Source: Mesobacillus zeae (lineage in GTDB: Bacteria > Bacillota > Bacilli > Bacillales > Cytobacillaceae). Taken from it: DNA of 64,000 nucleotides. The stretch covers positions 1-64,000 of the forward strand of contig NZ_QWVT01000009.1 in the NCBI RefSeq assembly GCF_003570705.1, given 5' to 3'. Under the pieces are notes generated by a model. That model ran no database searches. It was not told the origin of the DNA and worked only from the letters and a program-made list of their open reading frames with translations. A program made the translations under genes and the position numbers. Below, piece by piece: positions 16,545 to 21,967 of the stretch; position 1 is the first letter of the stretch, and each line of letters opens with the position of its first letter.

Positions 16545-16829
16545 TTACAGTGTTTCGGGCAAACCATGCTTTTCCTTTAGAGAATCCGGCGCCAATTTAA
16601 CCATTCTCTCCAGGACGAATCCCGCAATCACGATATCATCTATTACACCGAAAAAGGCGAGAAAATCCGGAATGAGGTCAAATGGGAAGAATGCATAAGC
16701 TAAAATGAGTACTAGGCCGATTATTTTTTTATTAGCTTTTACTTCCCTGGACAGGAAAAAGTCCTTAATAAACGGAATGAATTTCCAAAATTTGAATACA
16801 AACTTGAATCTTTTAAAGAGTTTCCTCAA
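16545..16829 (-). CDS. DUF1232 (YkvA-type) small membrane protein
   Basis: This 94-residue basic protein contains the DUF1232 signature: a hydrophobic helix, then AYAFFPFDLIPDFLAFFGVIDDIVIAGFVL. YkvA-type proteins are small and of unknown role. The TTG start at 16829 follows GGGAGGAGGAG by 4 bases and lies inside the end of the upstream spo0M-like gene (17-bp overlap), so the two are co-translated. Confidence 0.88.
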   Translation of the reverse strand: MRKLFKRFKFVFKFWKFIPFIKDFFLSREVKANKKIIGLVLILAYAFFPFDLIPDFLAFFGVIDDIVIAGFVLERMVKLAPDSLKEKHGLPETL

Positions 16830-17256
16830 TCGACTCCTCCTCCCTTGTTAGCGTCTCGTCTTTCCGCTGAAGGACTTTGATGATATCAAGATCCATGCTT
16901 TCCGCTCCCTTGGTGAAAGTAAGCTTGGTTTTAAAATGGTAGAATGCGGACTGATCATGTTCAGGACCAATCGCAGCAGGAAGCCTGAAGGTAACAGGAA
17001 TTTTACCGTTTTCCCCAGCAGCAATCGTTGATGAGCTGAGAATGGTGATCGAGTCCAATACTTGCTCTATACCCGGAGAAGGCCCGCTTGCCACCAGGTC
17101 ACAGTCAATTCGTTTAAGTTCTTGTTCGATTGTTCCTCCGCTTAGCAGAAAGTATCCTTTTACAAGTTCACCAGGATAATAGGTTTCTTTTTCTAAAACG
17201 AGGTCGATTCGTGCGGCTCCAATTCCTAAAAGGGCCATATATTTCCTTAGCAGCAT
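16813..17256 (-). CDS. Short Spo0M-like (arrestin-fold) protein
   Basis: This 147-residue protein opens like sporulation-control protein Spo0M (LLGIGAARIDLVLEKETYYPGELVKGYFLLSGGTIEQELKRI, split here only for description) and has the arrestin-like beta-sandwich pattern. B. subtilis Spo0M is about 258 residues; only the N-terminal arrestin half is present, but the gene has a good SD (AAAGGAGGAG) and is intact, so it is probably a short paralogue and not a broken spo0M. It follows the fbpB-like gene by 48 bases and overlaps the DUF1232 gene, suggesting one operon. Confidence 0.82.
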   Translation of the reverse strand: MLLRKYMALLGIGAARIDLVLEKETYYPGELVKGYFLLSGGTIEQELKRIDCDLVASGPSPGIEQVLDSITILSSSTIAAGENGKIPVTFRLPAAIGPEHDQSAFYHFKTKLTFTKGAESMDLDIIKVLQRKDETLTREEESIEETL

Positions 17257-17304
17257 GGGTCTCCTCCTTTAATCTATTGTGTTTGTGATAGTGGGTGCCG
17301 ATTC

Positions 17305-17433
17305 TTATTTTTCCGTCCGGCATCGTCTTTCATCGATACGGCGTTCGATTGCAGCGATCCGTTCCTTATCCTGAATCAGTTCTTCCCTGCATATTTTAGT
17401 CAATTCTGTAATGGTTGTTTTTTTCTTTTTCAT
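17305..17433 (-). CDS. FbpB-family small basic protein
   Basis: This 42-residue protein, MKKKKTTITELTKIC...EELIQDKERIAAIERRIDER, has the Lys-rich start and the helical pattern of the Fur-regulated basic protein FbpB family, which in Bacillus helps small RNA FsrA to spare iron. AGGAGA lies 8 bases before the ATG. No clear Fur box is visible. Its position directly behind a Mn2+ riboswitch, with no other full gene between, is unusual. Only the family assignment is firm; the role here is unknown. Confidence 0.78.
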   Translation of the reverse strand: MKKKKTTITELTKICREELIQDKERIAAIERRIDERRCRTEK

Positions 17434-17460
17434 CAAGATCTCTCCTAGTTTAATAGATTT

Positions 17461-17532
17461 AGTTCACTCGCGGTATTGGTTTGACATTCATGATGGTTCT
17501 CGACACGCTTGATGTGCTGGCTTCCTCCATGG
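17461..17532 (-). CDS. Possible 23-codon ORF behind the Mn riboswitch
   Basis: An ATG on the minus strand directly after the second riboswitch terminator opens MEEASTSSVSRTIMNVKPIP and stops after 23 codons. It has no good SD of its own. It may be a leader peptide or chance; it is listed because it is the first ORF of the riboswitch transcript. Confidence 0.2.
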
Positions 17533-17536
17533 AAAT

Positions 17537-17572
17537 AAAAAACCTTTGCCGTATACCGGCAAAGGTTTTTTT
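17537..17572 (-). terminator. Second terminator behind the Mn riboswitch
   Basis: AACCTTTGCCG and CGGCAAAGGTT form an 11-bp stem with T runs on both strands. It lies 5 bases past the first terminator, giving two terminators in series. Confidence 0.8.
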
Positions 17573-17576
17573 GTAT

Positions 17577-17611
17577 AAAACAAAAGACCTCTACCGGCTG
17601 GTAAAGGTCTT
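17577..17611 (-). terminator. Mn riboswitch switching terminator
   Basis: On the minus strand AAGACCTTTACC pairs with GGTAGAGGTCTT around AGCC, followed by TTGTTTT. The 5' arm is also the 3' strand of the aptamer's basal stem, so ligand binding would block this hairpin. Confidence 0.85.
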
Positions 17612-17695
17612 GCTAACAACATACGTTGCCAGTAAAGCCGGGAGGAACGCCTCCGAAATGACGACCTTACTGTAAAAGCTACTCCCCTTTAGGAG
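17600..17695 (-). ncRNA. yybP-ykoY Mn2+ riboswitch
   Basis: The minus strand reads AAAGGGGAGTAGC, then GTCGTCA, CCCGGCTTTACTGGCAACG, GTATGTT and TAGCAAGACCTTT, which are the conserved blocks of the yybP-ykoY class. Known behaviour: Mn2+ binding stabilises the basal stem and allows read-through. The downstream genes are fbpB-, spo0M- and DUF1232-like, not a Mn exporter (MntP, TerC or P-type ATPase) as is usual. Confidence 0.93.
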
Positions 17696-17721
17696 AACTA
17701 GTAATTAATTTTCACACCCTT

Positions 17722-17750
17722 AACATACACAAATAAAGTGAGAGTGTCAA
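17722..17750 (-). promoter_or_regulatory. SigA promoter of the Mn riboswitch
   Basis: On the minus strand TTGACA (17745-17750) and TATGTT (17722-17727) are 17 bp apart. The start would fall 20-25 bases before the aptamer. Confidence 0.75.
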
Positions 17751-17774
17751 GGGATAGAGGCCCACTCTGCCACA

Positions 17775-17800
17775 TTAACGCACTGGGGGTCAGGCACCCT
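17775..17800 (+). repeat. Single GGGGGTCAGGCAC repeat
   Basis: TTAACGCACTGGGGGTCAGG followed by CACCCTC is the only unpaired copy of the family in the window. It lies just upstream of the queT promoter. Confidence 0.85.
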
Positions 17801-17819
17801 CCTGCTTTGAATTTTTTTA

Positions 17820-17848
17820 TTGTGCCCGCACATAAAGTGTTCTATAAT
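17820..17848 (+). promoter_or_regulatory. Promoter of queT
   Basis: TTGTGC (17820-17825) and TATAAT (17843-17848) are 17 bp apart, about 25 bases before the preQ1 aptamer. Confidence 0.7.
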
Positions 17849-17872
17849 ATGATTCTTCGGGCTCTGTTCCCG

Positions 17873-17910
17873 CGTGGTTCGAGAACCTCCCACGATAAAA
17901 AACTAAGGAG
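17873..17910 (+). ncRNA. preQ1-I riboswitch
   Basis: CGTGG-TTC...CCCACG forms the hairpin, followed by the A-rich tail ATAAAAAACTAAGGAG that folds back into the loop as a pseudoknot. The tail overlaps the SD of the next gene, so control is probably translational: preQ1 hides the SD and lowers uptake of queuosine precursor. Confidence 0.9.
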
Positions 17911-17923
17911 AGATAAGGAAAAA

Positions 17924-18409
17924 ATGAATAGTAGATCGATTGTCCGCAACGGGATTCTGGCAGCATTATACATTGCCATTTCCGCGATCATCCAGCCCTT
18001 TGGATTTACAAATGTACAATTCAGGGTGTCTGAGATGTTCAACCATCTAATTGTCTTTAACAAAAAGTACTTTTACGGCATCATCCTTGGTGTCTTCTTA
18101 ACCAATCTGTTCTTCTCCCCAATGGTTCAGTATGACCTTGTTTTCGGAGTAGGCCAGTCGGTCTTGTCTTTGCTGATTACGATTTTTACAGCAAAATACA
18201 TTAAGAACATAATAGCAAGAATGGCCGTGAATACAATCGTGTTCACCTTCACGATGTTCATCATTGCATTTGAACTGAAACTTGCGTTCAAATTACCTTT
18301 CCTGTTTACATGGATCACAACGGCCGCAGGTGAATTTGTTGTCATGGCCGCGGGCATCCCCGTTATGTATGCAATCCATAAACGTATCAATCTGGAAAAG
18401 CTCGTATAG
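17924..18409 (+). CDS. queT: QueT-family queuosine precursor transporter
   Basis: This 161-residue membrane protein matches the QueT family: NGILAALYIAISAIIQPFGF, then VQFRVSEMFNHLIVFNKKYF and five to six hydrophobic helices. It is the substrate-binding (S) component of an ECF-type importer of preQ1-like queuosine precursors. The ATG at 17924 follows the SD carried by the preQ1 riboswitch; longer in-frame starts would run through the riboswitch and are rejected. Riboswitch and protein family agree, so the substrate assignment is strong. Confidence 0.93.
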   Translation: MNSRSIVRNGILAALYIAISAIIQPFGFTNVQFRVSEMFNHLIVFNKKYFYGIILGVFLTNLFFSPMVQYDLVFGVGQSVLSLLITIFTAKYIKNIIARMAVNTIVFTFTMFIIAFELKLAFKLPFLFTWITTAAGEFVVMAAGIPVMYAIHKRINLEKLV

Positions 18410-18410
18410 C

Positions 18411-18446
18411 AAAAAAGCAGAAGCCGCCACCGGTTTCTGCTTTTTT
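18411..18446 (+). terminator. Terminator of queT
   Basis: AAAAAAGCAGAAGCCG and CGGTTTCTGCTTTTTT form the stem. Confidence 0.85.
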
Positions 18447-18485
18447 CAATTCGTTTAATCATTTTCTCTGAAAAAATAAGCATGC

Positions 18486-18842
18486 TCAATAGTAAGGGTA
18501 ATATGGGTAGCCATAGTAAGGATAAGGGTATCCGTAATACGGGCTAAACAATGCACTGCCTACCAGCCCGCCGAGTACGCCTCCGAAAAACGGGCCTCCC
18601 CAGCCGAACGGCCCTCCAAACCCAAACGGTCTTCCGAATCCAAATGGCCCTCCGAACCCAAACGGCCTTCCGAACCCAAATGGCCCTCCGAACCCAAACG
18701 GCCTTCCGAACCCAAACGGCCTTCCGAATCCAAATGGCCTTCCGAACCCAAACGGTCTTCCAAAACCAAACGGCCTGATTCGCTCTTCACCAATGATTGA
18801 TTCTCCTCCGCCATACGGCTGCATCTCTATACCATTATTCAT
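18486..18842 (-). CDS. PFGFG-repeat protein with Tyr-rich tail
   Basis: This 118-residue protein has a short lead (MNNGIEMQPYGGGESII), about nine tandem PFGFG(R/G) units encoded by an 18-bp repeat, a GGVLGGLVGSALF segment and a tail of YYGYPYPYYGYPYYPYY. GGAGGAG lies 5 bases before the ATG. Low-complexity Gly/Phe/Tyr proteins of this kind occur in spore coats and at cell surfaces, but no family is certain. Other frames also stay open because of the repeat; the SD and the structured tail favour this one. Confidence 0.65.
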   Translation of the reverse strand: MNNGIEMQPYGGGESIIGEERIRPFGFGRPFGFGRPFGFGRPFGFGRPFGFGGPFGFGRPFGFGGPFGFGRPFGFGGPFGWGGPFFGGVLGGLVGSALFSPYYGYPYPYYGYPYYPYY

Positions 18843-19115
18843 TGGAACTCCTCCTCGAAATTTTCATCTCAATAAAGAATATGCAAATGCCTAATGGAAT
18901 GGCTGGGTGTATACCCATTGATTGCTTTCACATTGAATTCCTGCTTGAAATCCACGAAAAAAAGCATACAAATACTGCATGCCCAGATTGTAGAAAGGCC
19001 CCCTTATTTTAAAATACCTTTTGAAAAGGGGGTTATTAATGTTTTATTTGTCTTCGACCACAATATACAAGTATCAAGATACTACCTAAACCACTATATG
19101 TTGTAGGTTGAATTT
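18843..19115. other. Intergenic region with a 22-bp direct repeat
   Basis: No gene is seen. AGCATACAAATACTGCATGC at 18963 recurs with one change at 19150 (AGCATGCAAATACTGCATGC), each followed by CC. Nothing else is recognisable. Confidence 0.5.
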
Positions 19116-19148
19116 ATAAAAAAGCTGTCGAGACTTTCTCGACAGCCT
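19116..19148 (-). terminator. Terminator of the yuaF-floT operon
   Basis: GCTGTCGAGA and TCTCGACAGC form a 10-bp stem, followed on the minus strand by TTTTTTATAAATT. Confidence 0.85.
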
Positions 19149-19186
19149 AAGCATGCAAATACTGCATGCCCTTTTCCGCTACAAAG

Positions 19187-20746
19187 CTATTCCTTTTTTT
19201 CCTCTCTTGCAGGCTCACTGGCTGCTGCCGTATATACGGGAGCCCCGGCGATTTCCGATGCCAACTGGTCGATGCTCTGGCGGACATTTCCCTTGCCGGA
19301 AAAATTCTCAATCAGTTCCTTCACGTCGATACCTGAAGAAGCTTTGAGAGATTCCTGGAGCCCTGCCATCAGGTTTGTCGCATAGCCTGTCACCCTGTTG
19401 GCACCGCTGTTAACTCCGTCTCCGCCACCTGTGTCAACAACCGTAATTTTATCAATATTTCCCATTGGCGCTGCCACTTGCTTCGCATATTCCGGAAGCA
19501 TTTTCAGAATCATGTCGATAATGGCTGCCTGCCCGAATTGCTCGAATGCTTCAGCAATCTTCTCTTTCGCTTCTGCCTCGGCCACACCTTTCAAGCGGAT
19601 GATTTCTGCCTCCGCTTCCCCTTGTGCCTGCTGGGCTTCCGCTTTCGCGAGACCGTCCATCCGTACCCGCTCGGCTTCGGCACGGGCCATCGCTTCAACC
19701 TGGTACTTATTTGCATCGGCTTCTGCCATCTGCTTCGCTTTATGCGCTGCCGCTGACTGCTCCACCGCATAGCGGTCTGCATCCGCTTTTTTCTTTACTT
19801 CCGAGTCATACTGGCGCTCACGGCGCAGTATTTCTTTTTCCTCAAGCTCAATTTGCTTTTGGCGCTCGATAATCCGAACCTGCATTTCCTGCTCTGTAAC
19901 ATCCTGTTTCGATCTTGCCGTTTCGAGATCGTACGCCTGGTCAGCACGGGCTTTCGCACTTTCCTGCTCGCGGCGGAATTCAGCCACTTTCAGCTTATTT
20001 ATTTTTTCAGCTTCCGCAATTTCGGTCGCCCTCTCAAATTCTGCCTTTTTCGCTTCCTTGTCCGCTTCCGCTTTCTTGATCCGCGTTTCTTTATCCGCTT
20101 CCGCCGAAGCGATATCTGCATCACGTTTTACCTGAGCAATCCGCGGTTTCCCGAGTGAATCGAGATAGCCATTTTTGTCCCGGACATCTTTAATGGTAAA
20201 AGAAACAATGACAAGGCCCATTTTTGCAAGATCCTGTGAAGCCACGCGCTGTACTTCCTGGGAAAATTTATCACGGTTCTTATAGATTTCCTCCACCGTC
20301 ATCGAGCCAAGGATGGAACGCAAATGCCCTTCAAGGACTTCCTTTGCCTCGTTCTCGCGGTCTTCTTTCTTTTTGCCAAGGAACTGCTCTGCTGCAGTGG
20401 CAATTTCATTGATGCTTCCGCCAATTTTTATAATGGCCGTCCCATCTGCCATGACCGGAACTCCTTGCTCGGTGTACACTTCCGGTGTTGTTACTTCAAG
20501 CTTGCTCGAAAGGAGGCTCAGCGGTCGTGCCTGTTGAAATACTGGAAAAATAAAAGCTCCGCCGCCCCTGATGATTTTTATTTTATTATTAGAATCATCC
20601 ATATGTACATTTTTATTGCCAAGGAAGCTTCCCGTCACGATTAAGGCTTCATCCGGCCCAGCTGTTTTGTACTTTGCGACAAAAACCCCAATAAGCGCTA
20701 AAATAATAAAAACTGCAAATCCTGCTGCGATCCAAACCAAATTCAT
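19187..20746 (-). CDS. floT: Flotillin FloT
   Basis: This 519-residue scaffold protein organises functional membrane microdomains. It has an N-terminal membrane segment (residues about 4-25), an SPFH/PHB domain (about 30-200) and a long Ala/Glu/Lys coiled coil (about 210-400) before a Gly-rich tail. Length matches B. subtilis FloT (509). The ATG overlaps the stop of the upstream NfeD gene (ATGA), so translation is coupled. The SigW-type promoter at 21416-21443 probably drives it, as in B. subtilis, implying induction by envelope stress. Confidence 0.95.
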   Translation of the reverse strand: MNLVWIAAGFAVFIILALIGVFVAKYKTAGPDEALIVTGSFLGNKNVHMDDSNNKIKIIRGGGAFIFPVFQQARPLSLLSSKLEVTTPEVYTEQGVPVMADGTAIIKIGGSINEIATAAEQFLGKKKEDRENEAKEVLEGHLRSILGSMTVEEIYKNRDKFSQEVQRVASQDLAKMGLVIVSFTIKDVRDKNGYLDSLGKPRIAQVKRDADIASAEADKETRIKKAEADKEAKKAEFERATEIAEAEKINKLKVAEFRREQESAKARADQAYDLETARSKQDVTEQEMQVRIIERQKQIELEEKEILRRERQYDSEVKKKADADRYAVEQSAAAHKAKQMAEADANKYQVEAMARAEAERVRMDGLAKAEAQQAQGEAEAEIIRLKGVAEAEAKEKIAEAFEQFGQAAIIDMILKMLPEYAKQVAAPMGNIDKITVVDTGGGDGVNSGANRVTGYATNLMAGLQESLKASSGIDVKELIENFSGKGNVRQSIDQLASEIAGAPVYTAAASEPAREEKKE

Positions 20747-21291
20747 ATTTTTGTTCCCCCTTCAATAAAGTTCTCCATTTCTTCATACAATTCAACCTGC
20801 AGAACTCCATTGGCAACATCAATGACGAGCACTTTTTTGCCATACGGAATTTCCCTTCCCGAAAAACTGGCTGCTGGCTTCGCGATCCGGCCGCTTACGC
20901 TCTCAATCAGCACTTCTCCAAAGCCGCCCCCCGGTACAGAGGTAATCACAGTGCCTGTCTTGCCCCTTAAGTCGCTTTCTTTATAGACAAGTGACTCTTC
21001 GGCTCCTGAAATCGGAATCAGCACAAACACATTCAACAATGTTACAAGAATGAAGGATAAAGCGGCTGAGGCTGCAGCTATAAGTCCGCTGTTGAAGCCC
21101 GTAACGTTCTCGGCTATATACCCTCCAGCTGAAAAAATCGTAATAAAGGAAAAGATAAGTACTGGATTGATGAATGCATCCATAATTCCATTCAGAATAT
21201 CACCAAAAAACAAATATAAAACCGTTACTGCGCCAGAAATAATCAAGCCGTATAAATATAAGGTCTCAAGCGGCAAGCCAAATAACTCCAT
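20743..21291 (-). CDS. yuaF: NfeD-family membrane protein YuaF
   Basis: This 182-residue protein has four hydrophobic helices in the first 115 residues and a C-terminal OB-fold NfeD domain (LRGKTGTVITSVPGGGFGEVLI). YuaF is the conserved partner of FloT and affects membrane fluidity at microdomains. Its ATG overlaps the TAA of a 28-codon ORF upstream (TAATG), and its stop overlaps floT, so three ORFs are chained. Confidence 0.93.
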   Translation of the reverse strand: MELFGLPLETLYLYGLIISGAVTVLYLFFGDILNGIMDAFINPVLIFSFITIFSAGGYIAENVTGFNSGLIAAASAALSFILVTLLNVFVLIPISGAEESLVYKESDLRGKTGTVITSVPGGGFGEVLIESVSGRIAKPAASFSGREIPYGKKVLVIDVANGVLQVELYEEMENFIEGGTKI

Positions 21292-21377
21292 TACACATCT
21301 TCCTCTTCTTTTTTGCTCATTTCCCTGCTTTCAGGAATGTACCCGCCAATGAGAAAAACCTCTTTATAAAAGCCCAT
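21291..21377 (-). CDS. 28-residue small ORF leading the yuaF-floT operon
   Basis: The product reads MGFYKEVFLIGGYIPESREM then SKKEEEDV. AAAGGA lies 9 bases before its ATG, its stop TAA overlaps the yuaF ATG, and its last codons carry the SD of yuaF (GAGGAAG). It lies about 30 bases from the expected start of the SigW-type transcript. It is either a true small protein or a coupling leader; no homologue is recognised. Confidence 0.55.
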   Translation of the reverse strand: MGFYKEVFLIGGYIPESREMSKKEEEDV

Positions 21378-21415
21378 TGCACCAGTCCTTTCGGAGAATT
21401 TTCCTGACAATTAAA

Positions 21416-21443
21416 TATACGGATAAAATGTAAATTAGTTTCA
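21416..21443 (-). promoter_or_regulatory. SigW-type ECF promoter
   Basis: On the minus strand TGAAAC and CGTATA are exactly 16 bp apart, the consensus for SigW. It precedes the 28-codon ORF, yuaF and floT, which are SigW targets in B. subtilis. Confidence 0.85.
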
Positions 21444-21675
21444 TAATTTGGGATTATTTCTAATGAAAACAAGGAAAATCCACCTATACATATCCAATCT
21501 TTCAGTTTTTTCTATTTTAATATAATAAACCAGTTACCCTATTTACTTACTTCTGAGAAAAAAGACCCATTGAAAGCGTTTCAAAAAGAGCCAAAGTTTG
21601 TTCAATATTTCACAAACTGCTATTACTTCGATATGGTATATTTAAATCAGAAAAGGAAAACAAGGAGTGATAAAC

Positions 21676-21903
21676 ATGATTCTCTGTGAATGGAAGTCCT
21701 TCTCTACCGATACTGAAACATATACACTGGAAGCATTTGAAGAAGCTGTCGGTGATGAATTCGAAGCAATGCTGTTTAAGGACAATGATGAAATACCTGC
21801 CGTAATATGGACAGTAAATTTTGTGATCATCGTCAAGAAGTGTTCCACCGTCTCAAACGACATACTGTTTGATAAGATTCCTAGAAATCCTGTTTGTGAA
21901 TAA
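21676..21903 (+). CDS. Hypothetical 75-residue protein
   Basis: The acidic product begins MILCEWKSFSTDTETYTLEA and has a hydrophobic strand pattern in the second half (AVIWTVNFVIIVKK). AAGGAG lies 8 bases before the ATG. No family is recognised and no membrane helix is likely. The gene ends just before the Rex site of adhE; its last codons overlap a second TTTGTGAATAAAA half-site. Confidence 0.6.
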   Translation: MILCEWKSFSTDTETYTLEAFEEAVGDEFEAMLFKDNDEIPAVIWTVNFVIIVKKCSTVSNDILFDKIPRNPVCE

Positions 21904-21918
21904 AATTTTTATCAGTGT

Positions 21919-21936
21919 TTGTGAATAAATTCACAC
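21919..21936 (+). promoter_or_regulatory. Rex operator upstream of adhE
   Basis: TTGTGAATAAATTCACAC matches the Rex consensus TTGTGAAW4TTCACAA in 17 of 18 positions. Rex is the NADH-sensing repressor of fermentation genes, including adhE-type genes. A half-site (TTGTGAATAAAA) lies about 28 bp upstream. Confidence 0.85.
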
Positions 21937-21967
21937 ATGTTGTTTATAAACTTTGGAGGGATTACAA

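Noticed and set aside
17481-17675. 64-codon ORF on the plus strand
   Set aside because: It is antisense to the Mn2+ riboswitch and its two terminators, which fully explain the sequence.
17738-17923. N-terminal extension of QueT
   Set aside because: The extra 62 codons would cover a dispersed repeat, the promoter and the preQ1 riboswitch; the start at 17924 has the riboswitch-borne SD.
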